53,249 nt of DNA from Verrucomicrobiota bacterium (GTDB taxonomy: Bacteria > Verrucomicrobiota > Verrucomicrobiia > Limisphaerales > J093), in NCBI GenBank assembly GCA_016871715.1, contig VHCO01000023.1, positions 1 to 53,249 of the forward strand, in the 5' to 3' direction. A program made the position numbers and the translations under genes. Below are positions 7,383 to 18,600 of this stretch, in pieces; within the stretch, counting starts at the first letter, position 1; each line of letters begins with the position of its first letter. Below the pieces are notes generated by a model. The model was given only the letters and a program-made list of their open reading frames with translations. It had not been told where the DNA came from and did not search any database.

Positions 7383-10300
7383 CTACCATCGGAAGAACCG
7401 GTACGGATCGTCCCACTCCTCAGGCGTGTCCAGATAGTAGCTCGCCAGCCAGCGTCGTTCAGGTTGTGCGGTTGTCACCGGCCGCCGGCCATACTCCAGG
7501 AGGGGCACGGCGCCGCCAACGCCCAAGTTCCCCAGCAGGCGCGACACCGTGAAGGTCACCCGCCGGTGTGTCCGCCGCAGATTGGCCCCCGTGCTCCCGC
7601 CAAATTGCCAGGGAGCAAGCTGACAAAAAACGACCCGACCATCCGCCGCCGCAGCGAGAATCCCTTGGCCAATGCTCTCCGCCCCGGCTACAGCGCGCGG
7701 CACAGGCCGTGGATCGCGATTGTGCACGTCCGCCGGGCTGATCCCGCGCCACCACGCATCGCTCGACCCGGGTTCGAAGACCGCAGCAATGTGCTCGGCG
7801 GTTTGCATCTGTACCTTCAGCGGAGTTAGGGCGTCGGCGTCCCCCTGCCCTAACCCGATGGCCACCACGTGGCCGCCGGCTGCCAGCCAAGCCATGCCGG
7901 CACCGCCTCGAGCGGCCAGCTCCCTGCCTCCGCCTGGGCCGACGACCAGGACTTCGTCCGCCGCCGAACCCAATGGCCCGGCCGGCCAGGTCCGTGGCTC
8001 GAGCCCGATGGTCTCCAGATGGGTGCGCCCGGCTGCCTCGCCCGCATAGACGACCGTACGCCGCGGCGTTGGTCGCCATTCGGCAACGTAGCGCAGCAGA
8101 TTGCGAACGAGCAGCTCGGCCGCCGGCTCGACCTCGGTTCGACCGGTCACGTCCACCTGACACAGAACCACCAGGCCCCGCCCCTCCCGATACTCGAGCA
8201 GCGGGCTGTACTGGAGGCTGAAACCGCCGTCCAACAAGGGGAGAAAATCGCCCCGCGTCGGTTTCTCGATCAGCACGGAGGCCACGTTGCCCTGGTTGCC
8301 GCAACGCCACAACCGCGTCACCGGCAGACCGCACCACTGCACCGTGGGGCCATGCCGCGGGCGCAGCTCGTAGTCCAGCCGCGGCGACACCAGCGTCGCT
8401 TCCCCGCGCCAATCCTGCAGATGCTCAGGAGTCAGGCCTGCCAAGACCGCATGATCGGGCACGCGCACGAAAACCTGCCGCAGGCCGTACTCGACGACGC
8501 GGAACCCGAGCCGTTGTTCGAGAACCTTCGCGGTTTGCTCGAACAACACCACCTTCAAACCATGCGGTACGAGGCGAAGGTTGGGCCCGGGCTCATCCAG
8601 CCTCAGCGCCGCCTTGCCGACGATTAGCCAGTCGAAACCGGACAGGTCCGCCTCCGCGCCCACCGATTCGGTCTGCAAACCCAGTCGATCCAACAAGGCG
8701 GCCGTTTCCCCGGGCGGATCGAACACGGCGATCTTGGCGTTCACCGGTCGGTCCTTGGGCTGGGGCAGCACGTCGATGGCAAAACGATCGTCCTGCATTT
8801 CGCCTGTGCTGAACTTGAACTGAGCGCTCAGTTCGTACCGGCCCGACACCAAGTCGGACGGCAGTTCCAGGCTCCACGGGATGCGCGCCTGCTGCCCGGG
8901 ATCGACGATGACCTGAGCCGCGCCCGAGAGGGCCTGATGCAAGCGCAACGTCCATCCGATCTCGCAGCGCACCCGCTCGCGCGAGTTGTTGAGCGCCAGG
9001 AACTGTTTCTCGACGGTCTCGCCCGGGAAGAAGTTATGGTCCTGACTGGTGAAGCGGGCCGGTTTGCCGGCGATATAGGCGAGCAGCGGCCGGTTGTTCC
9101 GCAGCAAAGCCTGCGCGGCGGGGGTGGGGACCCAATCCTCGCGCGCGTACGCGAGGTCCATGCGCTCGTAGCGTTGCTCGAGATAGTCCGGGCTGAAACC
9201 CGGCCGCTGCAGCCGCTCCCAGTGTACCGCGAACGTTTGGCGACCTCGGTCCACCCCCTCGCGCAGTTGCCAATAATGGCCATGTTCCCAAGGTGAAATG
9301 GCCGAGACGCCCCAGGTGCGAAAGGCGCGCCAGTTGTCCGTCAAGTACCGTGCATAGACCGGGTAACGATCCGCGAAACGGGTCGAGCCCACCTGAAACG
9401 GGTAATCCCAGCGGTGCCATAGGTTGCCCGCCCGATACTGTTTGGCCTCCCAACGCAGGTTGGCCCTCTCCGCTTCGTCGATCGCATAGGCGCGGTCGCC
9501 GAGGAATTGCGCGTTCCACTCGGCGAGGCAGAACTCCCAAGGCACGCGGGCGCTGCCAAACTCGCGTTGTCCCCGGTACCAGCCGCGGTAGAGCGTCCAG
9601 TCCCACGAGAAGGGCGCGGCATATTCGCACAGGAAAACGGGCTTCACGCCGCGGGTGGCCCAAGGCTCGAACCAATCGGACATCTCCTGGATCGGGACAA
9701 AGTTCGGATAAAAATTGATCGGATGCATCGAGCCCAAGTTGCCCGACGCATGGTGGTACACGATCCGGCTCGGGTCCAACCGCTGCACGATCGCTTCCGC
9801 CCGCAACGCCACCTTCGCGTTGCGCTCCGCCCAGGTGTCGCGCCCGTGCTGGACTCCGTCGATCATATCCGGGTTCATGTCATCGCTGTAACCGGTGGCG
9901 TTGTGACTCATGGCGTACATCACGACCGCGGGGTGATGCTGCGCTACGCGCGCGTAAAACGCCGCGTGAGTCGCATAGCCGTTGGTCGCGTCCGCCGCAG
10001 GCCCTTGCCAGTCGTAGTGGCTGAAATGCGGTTGCGATAGCCCCACCAGCATCCCCACGTCATCCGCTGCCCGCAGGATCTCCGCAAAGCTCAAGTGCGA
10101 CCCCGGTTCGCAGCCGTAGTTGTGCGTGTAGACATAGTTGATCCCGAAGCTCTGTAGCCGCTCCAGGCTCTCCCGCGCCGCACCGTACTCCGCCAACGCC
10201 GCGCCGACCTGCGCGTTGTCCAGCGGCACCGCTGAAAGAAACAGCCGCGTGCCGTTCAGGTAAAAGTCCCGACCTTCGATCCAAAACTCGCGAAAGCCGA

Positions 10301-11489
10301 ACCGCTCGATCCAACTCGTATCGAGCAGGCGACCGCTGGCTGCCCGCAGGCTGACCTCGAACTCGTAGGTGTGTTGCGGGGTGTGAATGTCCCATAACCG
10401 GTCAGGCAACCACGACTCGGTAAAGGACAAATGGCCGGCCTGCCGATCCGACTCCTCGACCGCCCGGTCGGGGAACTCCCTCACTACATGGCCCTTCTCG
10501 ATGATCCGCGCCCGACAGGTATGCGCCGCGCCCTCCGGCAGGCCTGCCAAGGCTACCTCGAACCTGATTTGTTGTCGCCGCAAAGACGTGCTCACCTTCA
10601 CGTCGGCGATCCGTGCTCCAGACGGTGTGCTCACCAGAAAGGCATCCCCGCACAAGCCCCGCCGCGCCACCGTCCCCTTCACCTCTCGAACCGAAGCGCT
10701 ATCCGTGTAGGACAACAGCACGCCTTTCAGTGGCAACGCCACGACCAAGAGACTGAGCTGATGGCGAGCGCCGGGCCGACACCAGGCCGTGATGTCCACT
10801 TCGCCGGCCGGAAACCGGATTTCGCCCGCTTTCTGCCCATCCACATAGAGCGCAGCGTAGGAATGAAGGTACTCGAGAGAGACGGCCACCCGCCGACCCG
10901 CCCACGATTCCGGCACCTCGAACTGGCGTTGGTACCAAGCGGCGGTCAGGCTGCCCAGCTTCTGGTTCTGCCAGGCGGGATGCGCATACACCGTCTGGCT
11001 GTCTTTCTGCATGTAATCGGTGATGCCTGGCCAGGACCCGGGCACCTTGAAGTGGCCCCACTGCTCCGTGGGCGGTTGGTCTGATTGGCCGGAGGCGGGT
11101 TGCCACTGCCAGAGACCGTTGAGGCAAATCCGCTCGCGCGTGGGTGTGGCCTGGCGCTCGGCCAGGTCCAGGTCCCAAACGGCGCGCACTCCGGGTGGCA
11201 AGGGCGCACTGGCTGGATCGGCGCCAACACCGGCAGCCGTAACCACACCCAACCCCGTCATCGAGGCCAGGAACCAGATCGCCTTGCGCCTTGTCCAACC
11301 GGGCAACCGGCTCGCCGCAGGCTCGGCCCGTGTGAGGTCGACCGCGCGTGGCGAGGCGTGGGGGTTGGCCGCCAAGGCGGCCAACGCCGCCGTGTCAGGG
11401 CGAGCCGCTCGGCTGGTCGGTAGCCCTACGGCGACGCTCCCGGCTTCGAAACCCGATGAGTTTTGCGATCGGATGGTAGGTGGCTTCAC
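7383..11489 (-). CDS. Family GH2-like glycoside hydrolase, exported, non-canonical acid/base site
   Basis: A 1,368-residue protein starting at a GTG (MKPPTI). Residues ~65-95 hold GWTRRKAIWFLASMTGLG plus an Ala-rich stretch, a Tat-like signal, so the true start may be internal. Domains in order: GH2 sugar-binding jelly roll (~105-270; LNGLWQWQPA, FKVPGSWPGITDY, AAWYQRQFEVPESW, GEVDITAW), immunoglobulin-like domain (~280-400), TIM barrel (~400-740; FYLNGTRLFLSAVPLD, SFGINYVYTHNYG), then a long beta-rich C-terminus with a possible glutamine-amidotransferase-like part (~930-1200). The nucleophile is probably E622 (FLCEYAAPF). At the usual WSLGNE acid/base site the sequence reads YAMSHNATGY: N530 is kept but the next residue is Ala531 instead of Glu. 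Activity on a beta-glycoside is therefore uncertain. It lies 40 bases downstream of the SMP-30-like gene on the same strand, probably one operon. Confidence 0.7.
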   Translation of the reverse strand: MKPPTIRSQNSSGFEAGSVAVGLPTSRAARPDTAALAALAANPHASPRAVDLTRAEPAASRLPGWTRRKAIWFLASMTGLGVVTAAGVGADPASAPLPPGVRAVWDLDLAERQATPTRERICLNGLWQWQPASGQSDQPPTEQWGHFKVPGSWPGITDYMQKDSQTVYAHPAWQNQKLGSLTAAWYQRQFEVPESWAGRRVAVSLEYLHSYAALYVDGQKAGEIRFPAGEVDITAWCRPGARHQLSLLVVALPLKGVLLSYTDSASVREVKGTVARRGLCGDAFLVSTPSGARIADVKVSTSLRRQQIRFEVALAGLPEGAAHTCRARIIEKGHVVREFPDRAVEESDRQAGHLSFTESWLPDRLWDIHTPQHTYEFEVSLRAASGRLLDTSWIERFGFREFWIEGRDFYLNGTRLFLSAVPLDNAQVGAALAEYGAARESLERLQSFGINYVYTHNYGCEPGSHLSFAEILRAADDVGMLVGLSQPHFSHYDWQGPAADATNGYATHAAFYARVAQHHPAVVMYAMSHNATGYSDDMNPDMIDGVQHGRDTWAERNAKVALRAEAIVQRLDPSRIVYHHASGNLGSMHPINFYPNFVPIQEMSDWFEPWATRGVKPVFLCEYAAPFSWDWTLYRGWYRGQREFGSARVPWEFCLAEWNAQFLGDRAYAIDEAERANLRWEAKQYRAGNLWHRWDYPFQVGSTRFADRYPVYARYLTDNWRAFRTWGVSAISPWEHGHYWQLREGVDRGRQTFAVHWERLQRPGFSPDYLEQRYERMDLAYAREDWVPTPAAQALLRNNRPLLAYIAGKPARFTSQDHNFFPGETVEKQFLALNNSRERVRCEIGWTLRLHQALSGAAQVIVDPGQQARIPWSLELPSDLVSGRYELSAQFKFSTGEMQDDRFAIDVLPQPKDRPVNAKIAVFDPPGETAALLDRLGLQTESVGAEADLSGFDWLIVGKAALRLDEPGPNLRLVPHGLKVVLFEQTAKVLEQRLGFRVVEYGLRQVFVRVPDHAVLAGLTPEHLQDWRGEATLVSPRLDYELRPRHGPTVQWCGLPVTRLWRCGNQGNVASVLIEKPTRGDFLPLLDGGFSLQYSPLLEYREGRGLVVLCQVDVTGRTEVEPAAELLVRNLLRYVAEWRPTPRRTVVYAGEAAGRTHLETIGLEPRTWPAGPLGSAADEVLVVGPGGGRELAARGGAGMAWLAAGGHVVAIGLGQGDADALTPLKVQMQTAEHIAAVFEPGSSDAWWRGISPADVHNRDPRPVPRAVAGAESIGQGILAAAADGRVVFCQLAPWQFGGSTGANLRRTHRRVTFTVSRLLGNLGVGGAVPLLEYGRRPVTTAQPERRWLASYYLDTPEEWDDPYRFFRW

Positions 11490-11529
11490 TGGATGCGAAT
11501 GCCAGTTCCCCAGCGATCAACCGGTACAC

Positions 11530-12429
11530 CTAATCCAACCGCACCACCACCACCGTACCGGCCCGCATGTCGGGCACGAGCAGTTGGCGCGCGGGTTCGT
11601 CCAAGTAGAAATCGGCCGCCGATTGCAGCCCCTCCAGCAGAACGACGGGATTCTTGCCGTTCTTGTCCAAGCGCCAGACTTTGCCCTGGGTCCAGCTCGA
11701 GACATAGATCCGGCCGTCCTTGGCGCGCTCGATGGCGTCGGCGCCGCGGAACCCAGTGGCTAGCACGGTGAGCTTACTGCCGCGCGCCTCGATCAGGTTG
11801 CCATAGAAGAATTCGGCAATCAGCAACCGGTTCCGCGCCGGGGCGGACACGCCGTTGGGACAGGCCATCACGCGCGCGGCGTCGACGACTAAGCGCACCT
11901 GGCCGGCGAGGCTGATATGGTAGATCCGACCGATGGCTGGCAGGGCCTTGGCCTCCGCACTGTCAAGCGCCCACAAGCCCTCCGGGCCCATCATCGCATC
12001 CCGCGCGCCCATGTCCGTCACGTAGACACCTTTCCCATCCGGGGCGGCGGCCGTGTCGTTGAGGTAGCTCGGCGGATGCCCGAAGGCTGTCTCGCCAGCC
12101 AGAACCGTCTTCTGCCCCTGGGCATCGATCTTCCAGACCCGCTTGATATCCGTCGTGACCAAGTAACCACCCACGTAGGCAATCCCCTTCGGCTCGTCCA
12201 TGCCGGCGGCAAACACCTCGACCTGGTCGCCCTTGATCGCTTGGATGACCGCGTCGCCCGGCTGCTGTTCGCCCATCACCGTCACGTAGTAGTGCCCGCC
12301 GAAGCCCTTGGTCACACTCTCCGGCCGCAGGCCGACGGCGATCGTCCGAGATTCCGCAGCGGTCAGGCTGAACGCAGCCAGGTAACAACCGATCGTTGGC
12401 GCCAACAGATGCCCAAGCAGTTTCTTCAT
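11530..12429 (-). CDS. Secreted SMP-30/gluconolactonase-like beta-propeller protein
   Basis: A 299-residue protein. The N-terminus (MKKLLGHLLAPTIG then CYLAAFSLTAAES) is a Sec signal peptide. The rest consists of repeated blade-like strands typical of the SGL/NHL six-bladed propeller: EPKGIAYVGGYLVTTDIKRV, YLNDTAAAPDGKGVYVTDMG, PNGVSAPARNRLLIAEFFYG, AIERAKDGRIYVSSWTQGKV, ADFYLDEPARQLLVPDM. SMP-30 relatives bind a divalent metal and open sugar lactones; the D-N-D pattern in LNDTAAAPDGKGVYVTD fits metal binding, but secreted homologues often have unknown substrates. It is first in an apparent two-gene unit with the GH2 gene. The 252-base space upstream (12430-12681) holds no recognised gene or clear promoter. 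Confidence 0.7.
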   Translation of the reverse strand: MKKLLGHLLAPTIGCYLAAFSLTAAESRTIAVGLRPESVTKGFGGHYYVTVMGEQQPGDAVIQAIKGDQVEVFAAGMDEPKGIAYVGGYLVTTDIKRVWKIDAQGQKTVLAGETAFGHPPSYLNDTAAAPDGKGVYVTDMGARDAMMGPEGLWALDSAEAKALPAIGRIYHISLAGQVRLVVDAARVMACPNGVSAPARNRLLIAEFFYGNLIEARGSKLTVLATGFRGADAIERAKDGRIYVSSWTQGKVWRLDKNGKNPVVLLEGLQSAADFYLDEPARQLLVPDMRAGTVVVVRLD

Positions 12430-12681
12430 AGTCGTTGGTGAGGGTTAGGTGTTTGGTCGTCGCGTCGCTGTGCCGAAGGCCAACGGTGGCAGAGCGCGAT
12501 CGGCCAAACAAGCCCGATCATAGCCTCTCGTTGAGGACAACCGGGATCGGGATGGGAGGAGGGCCAAGCAGCGGCTGCCGGCCGGATCGCTGACCGAGCC
12601 ACAAGTGCGAGCGATGCTCCAATCGAGTAAGCCCCAGAGGGGGTTGTTTGACGAGAAGCCAGCGGAAGCAACCGGGCGGCC

Positions 12682-15600
12682 CTACTGGGTGCGGATGCGG
12701 AAGTAGCGCGACTGGTAGTCGGTCGAGTCGGTGTCGAAGTCCATGCGGCCGGCGGCGCCGGCGGTGACTTCACCGATCTTCTCCCAGGGCCCCTCGACGA
12801 CGTTGGTGGTGGCCTGGACATCGTAGGTATGAGCGACCAAGCCGCGGAAGCGCAAGCGGACCTGTTGTTCGCCGGGCAAGAGGGTGATGGACATGGCGGC
12901 GAGGGTTTGAGCGCCGGCTGGGGGTTGGACGTCGAGGGTGACGGTGTTGGTGCTGGTGCCGTAGGTGCCGCTGGCCACGTAGTCGAAGGTGTCGGTGCCG
13001 GTGTAGTTGGTGGGTGGGGTGTAGCGGACGTTGGCGCCATTGATGACGGCGGAGCCGTTTTGGGCGGTGGGACTGGTGACGCCGCTGACGGTCAGGGCCT
13101 CGCCGCCGTAATAGACGTCGTTGAGCAGCAACTGGAGGAAGGGGATGTCGGTGACGGTGTTCGAGACGACGGTGAGGCTGTCGGGGTAGGCGACGGGCGG
13201 ATCGAGGATGGTGAAGGTGTGGACGCTGGGGTCGGCGAGGATGGTGTTGGTCGGGTTCGAGAGGGTGACGAGGATGGTCTCGTTGAACTCGAGGACGCGG
13301 TCGTCGACGAGGGCGATCGAGATGTTCTTGTTGGTCTCGCCGGCGCTGAAGGTGAGGGTGCCGCTGGCCAGGGTGTAGTCGACGCCACCGCCGGTGGCGG
13401 AGCCGCCGGTGGCGGTGTAGTCGACGGTGACGGCGACGTGATTGGTGGCCGAGAGTCGCACGGCCACGGTGGCCGGCGAGACGATTTCCGCTCCGCTCGA
13501 GGTGGCGGTGGCGAAACTGACGGCGGTGGTCACGGCGACCTGTTCCGCGCCCAGCGCGTAGAAGGTGCTGGGCGAGTTTTGGCTGTTGTACTCGGTCGCC
13601 AACCAGGCGGCGCTGCGGACGGAGTCGGAGACGCGGACTTCGTCGAGGAAGCCGTCGAACTCGTAGCCGGAAAAGTCGTTGACACCGCCTAGGCGCATCG
13701 CGCTGCCGATAGTGCTCAAGCCGGAGTAACTGCCGGAGTTGGTGCTGGCCCCGTTGAAGTAGGCGGTGTAGCTGCCGTTGGTCCAGGTGAGCGCGACGTG
13801 TTGCCAGGTGCCCGGGGTGAAATCGGCGCTGGTATCGACATCGACCGTGGCGCTGCCGAGCCGGATGAAGAAGCTGTTGCCCGTGCCGTGGTTGAGGTAG
13901 ATGCGGTTGCCCGAGTTATAGTGGCCGAAGAGGTAGTTGGGGTTAGTGCCGGTGAAGGTGTCTGCCTTGGCCCAGATCGAGACGGTGCCGGCGCTGGCGG
14001 ACAAGCCGGTGGTCCCCGTGCCGATGTAATCGTCGGTGCCGTCGAACTCTTGGCCGCTGGCGATCTTGCCGTCTTTGCCGGTGGCCGAGACCGCGTCGGT
14101 GCCGGTGTTGGCGCTGGCGGTCGAGTCGTAGAAATCGCCGGAGGACTCCTTGAGATGCCACACGCCTTTGAAATTGGCGTCCCAAACTGCGGTGGGATTC
14201 TGCTGGTTGGTCGCCACGCCGTTGCCGTAGTAGAGGTAGAGGACGGTGTTGGCGCTGGCGGAGAGGCTGGGGACCTTGACCCAGGCGACGAGCGCGCCGG
14301 TGCCGCTGGTGTAGCTCTCGAGTTCGTGGGCGAGTTGGGTGGTGCCGTCGGAGGCAGTGAACTTGAGGTCGTCGCCATCGCTTTGGGCCTTGGCCGAGAG
14401 GTCTGAATCGGTGTGGGCGATGAGCACGGGGAAATCGGTGAGGGTGGCGCTGACCTTGGTGTAATCGATGGTGATGGTCTTGCGGTAACCCCAGCCGCCG
14501 TAGCTCAGTGCGGTGGTGACGTTGATGGCGGGGCTGGTATGGGCGGTCTTGCTCGGGTTGGTGAGATCGCTGGCGGTGAGGGTTTGGCTGCCGGCGGTGG
14601 CGAGGGTGACGGAGAGATCCTTGGTGCCCGCCACCAGGGCTGTATCCGGGGGCAGGGTGGCGCTGCCGTCGCTCGAGGTTAGCCGCACCGTGTCGGTAAC
14701 CGAGGCGACCCGGTTCCAGTTGGCGTCGACGGCATGGACGGTAGCGGTGAAGGTGGCGTTGGTGACTTGGGCGATGGGACTGCCGGTTTTGCCGGCAGCG
14801 CTGCCGGGGTCGGCCGCCTCACCTGGAACCAGTAATTGGAGTTTGGTGAAGGCGCCGGCACGGACCAGGAAGGGGTTGCTGGTGGTGCTGTGGCCGTAGG
14901 CGTCGCTGACGGTGAGGGTGCGGCCGGAGGCGGCTTTGGTGACGGTGACGCTTTGGGTGACCACACCGCTGGAGAAGCTGCTCGAGTTGGTGGGGGCGAT
15001 CGAGCCGGCGGTGGTGGTCAGGCTGACGGTGCCGGTGAAGCCGGTGAGGGTAGCGCCCAAGCCGTCTTTGGCCGTGATAACGACGTTAAAGGCGCTGCCG
15101 GCGGTCTTGGGACTCGAGATGGCGCTCAAGGTGAAGCTGGCGGCGGTCAAGGCGATACTGGGCGAGCTGGCCAGGGCGGTGAGGGTGCCGCCGCTGGTCG
15201 ACTTTTGTTGGGTGGTCCAACTTTGGACGCCGCTGGCGCTGGGGGCGGTGGCGCCGGGGCCGGCGGCGGCCTTGCTGCCGTAGGTCAGCGTCAGCGTCGC
15301 ACCACCGGTGAGGGTGACACTGGAGACGGTGATGGTTTGGCTGTTGACCGAGGGAGTGCCGGTGCTGGCGGTGGTGTAACCGGCATTCGAGCCGGTGAGG
15401 GAAGGGGCGCTCCAGCCGCTGGGGACGACCAGGGTGAGGGCACCGTTGTTCATGCCGCCGTTGGCGGCGGTGTAGGTGAAGAGGATCGTGTTGCCGGTCG
15501 AGCCGACGATGGCCCAGGGGGTGTCGGCGGTCATGGTGCCGGAACCGTCCGGGGCGTTGTTGACGGCGATGCTGGGGGAGGCGGCCAGGTTGGTGAGGGT

Positions 15601-18600
15601 GCCGCCCGCGGTGGCCTTTTGTTGGGTGGTCCAAGACTGGGCGCCGGTCGAGCTGGTGGCGGTGGCGCCGGGGCCGGCAGCGGCTTTGCTGCCGTAGACG
15701 ATCGTGAGGGTTTGGCCGCTGGTGAGGGTGACACCCGACACGGTGATGGTCTGGCTGTTGACGGAGAGGGAGCCGGTGCTGGCGGTGGAGTAGCCGGGGT
15801 TCGAGCCGGTGGTGGAAGGGGCGCTCCAGCCACTGGGGACGAGGAGGGTGAGGGCGCCGCTGCTCATGCCGTTACCGGCGGCGGTGTAGGTAAAGGCGAT
15901 GGTGTTGGCGGTCGAGTTGGCGTAGGCGGAGCTGGTGTCGGCCTCGATGGTGCCGGCGCCATCGGTGTAATAGGCCTGTTGGCTGCCGAGGGTATGGAAG
16001 GTGCTGGGTGAGTTTTGATTGTTGTACTCGGTGGTGATCCAGCCGGCCGAGCGGGCGGTGACCGAGACGCGCACTTCATCGATGAGGCCCGGGAAGGCTT
16101 TCGTGTTGGCGATGGCCCGGCCGATCTCGAGGGGGTTGGTGGTGGTGTCGATCGAGCCGGTAAAGGCGCTTGCGGTGCCTTGAACGCCGTTGACGTAGAC
16201 GCGCACGTTGGAGCCGTCGTAGGTGCCGACATAGTAGTTCCAACTGGTGGTGGCGACCGAGGATTTGGTGGCGGCATTGTCCCAGAAGCCGTTGACGTGA
16301 AAGCGGATCACGCTGCTGGTGTCGAACTGGAGCCCGTAACCGTAGTTGTAGGTGGTGTCCTGGCTCTTGAGAACCAAGGCATCGTACTGCTCGGGTGTGT
16401 TGTCGGCGATGGCCCAGGCCGAGACGGTGATGGCACTGGTGGGCTTGAGGGAGGTGTGGTCGGGGACGCTGATGTAGTCCTCGGTGCCGTGAATGCCGTC
16501 GAAGTCGTTGGCGCTGCCGATCTTGCCGGAGGTGGTGAGGGCGGGGATTTTGCCGGCGGTGCCCCCGCCGCCTTGGCCGTGATTGACGGTGGCGGTGCTG
16601 TCTTTGAACTCGCCCGCGGTGCCGTTGCCCGATTCTTTGAGGTGCCAGACGGCCTTGTAGTTGGGGTCCCAGACGTTGGTGGCGTTTTGCTGGCTCGAGC
16701 AGGAGCCGTTGCCGTAGTAGAGGTAGAGGACGGTATTGGCGCTGTTGGAGAGGGTGGGGATTTTGACCCAAGCGACTAGTGCGCCGGTGCCGCTGGTGTA
16801 GGTCTCGAGTTCATGGCTGAGCTTGGTGCCGCCGTCGCTCGAGGTGAAGAGGATGTCGTCGCCGTCGGCTTGGGCCAGGTCGCGCAGGTTGGTGTCGGTG
16901 GCGCTGACGAGGGCGGGGAAATCGGTGAGAGTGGCGCCGACCTTGGTGTAATCGATGGTGACGGTTTTGCGGTAGGCCCAGGCGGTGTCGTACCAGACGT
17001 TGGAGCTTTCGGTGATGTTCCAGTTGATGTTGTTGCCGGAGTTGATCGAGTAGACGGCGACGATGGTGGTGGCGTTGATGTTGTGGCTGTCTTGGACATC
17101 GACGTAGGTGACGGCGCGAGTGGCTTGCGGGTCGATCTTCCATTGGGTGCCGGCGGAGGAAGAGCGCAGGGAGAGGCGATTGTTGCTGGCGCCCTGGAGG
17201 GTGAGGGTGCCCAGGACGGTCTGGGTGGCGGTGGCTTGGCAGGTGAGGGTGGCGGCCGAGGCGACGGTCTTAGTCAAGTTATTGAAGGTGTTGGTGCCGG
17301 AGAGGGTTTGGCTGGTGCCATCGAGGGTGACGGTGCCGCTATTGTGGGTGAAAGTGCCGCCGGTGCGATCGAAGTTGCCCGAGACAGTCAGGGAGCCGGA
17401 TGGGGCGGTGACGGTGCCGCCGCTGATGGCGAGGGTACCGTTGCAATCGACGGTGCCACTCGAGCCGGTGAAGGCGCCGTTGGAGACGGTGAGGCCGCCG
17501 TTGAGGGTTTGGGTGGCTGTCGAGGCGGTGTAGGTGCCGCCGGAGACGGTGGCCAGGCCGGTGACGGTGGTGGTTTGGGCGTTGGCGGTGAAGGTGCCGC
17601 TGGAGACGGTGAGGGCGCCGGCGACGGTGAGGGCGGCGGTGGCCTGGTAGGTGGCTTTGTTGGCGTTGGCGTCGTTGATGGTGAGGTTGAAGTAGTCGGT
17701 GGTGCCGAAGTCTTTGAGGGTGAGGGTTTCGGCGATGTTCCGGCCGACGTATTCGACGGTGCCGGAGTTCACATCCATGGTAGTGAAGGTGAGGGTTTCG
17801 TGGCCGCGGAGGCGGAGGGTCGCGTCGTTACTGAGGGTGGTGGCGCCGAGGTTGTAGCCGGCCAGGGAGAGGATCCCGCTGGTGATGGTCACGGTGGCCA
17901 GGCCGGTGGCGTTGGCGGGCAGGGAGAAGACACTCGAGCTGCCGCCGTTGACGGTGAGGTTCGAGTAGGTCCAGGTTTTGAGGGTGTAGGAGGCGCTGGT
18001 GCCTGTGTAGGTGACGATCGAGCCGCTGTTGAGGGTGGGTGTGGTGGCGGACTCGGCGCCTTGGAGTTGGAGGTTGGCGCCGGATTGGACGGTGAAGGTG
18101 GCGCCGGTGCCGTTAACGGTGAGGGCGTAACCATTGAGATCCAGAGTGCCCGAGGTGAGGGTGAGGTGTTGGTTCGAGGCGTCCATCGTGAGCGCGGTGA
18201 GGAGGGTGACCGTGCTCGAGGTCTTGCTGACGGTGATGACGCCGTTGAAGTACCCGCCGTTGGGGTTGAAGGTGGCATTGGCCGAGCCGGTGAATTTGAG
18301 CTGGGTGGTTCCGCCGTCGTAGCCGGTGCCGACGACAACGTCGCCTTGGGCTTCGAGGTAGGTGGTGCCGCTGGCGGAAGAGACCAGGCCGTTGCTGAGG
18401 GTGAGGGTGCCGGTGGTCTTGAGGGTGTCGCCGGCGGCGATGCTTAAGGTGGTGCCGTGGGAAATACCGACCGTGAGGTTGTAAAAGGTCTCCGTGCCGG
18501 CTGAGGTGCCGGAGATGTCGACGCTGGCGGCGCCGCCGTCGAGCGTCACCGAGCCGCTGTTGTGGTTGAAGGTGCCGCCGGAGTGGGTCCAGTTGCCGCC

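Noticed and set aside
13674-13688. AAGTCGTTGACACCG inside the giant gene resembles the intergenic motif
   Set aside because: It encodes GVNDFSG on the minus strand and lacks the A/T-rich flank, so it is best explained as coding coincidence; it is a caution that the 13-base core can arise by chance.
16813-18447. Long plus-strand frame (544 codons, Gly/Val/Asp-rich) opposite the giant gene
   Set aside because: It is an antisense shadow of Thr/Ser-rich repeats in GC-rich DNA and lacks domain-like sequence; similar shadows occur at 12829-13692, 14836-16011 and 19456-21255.
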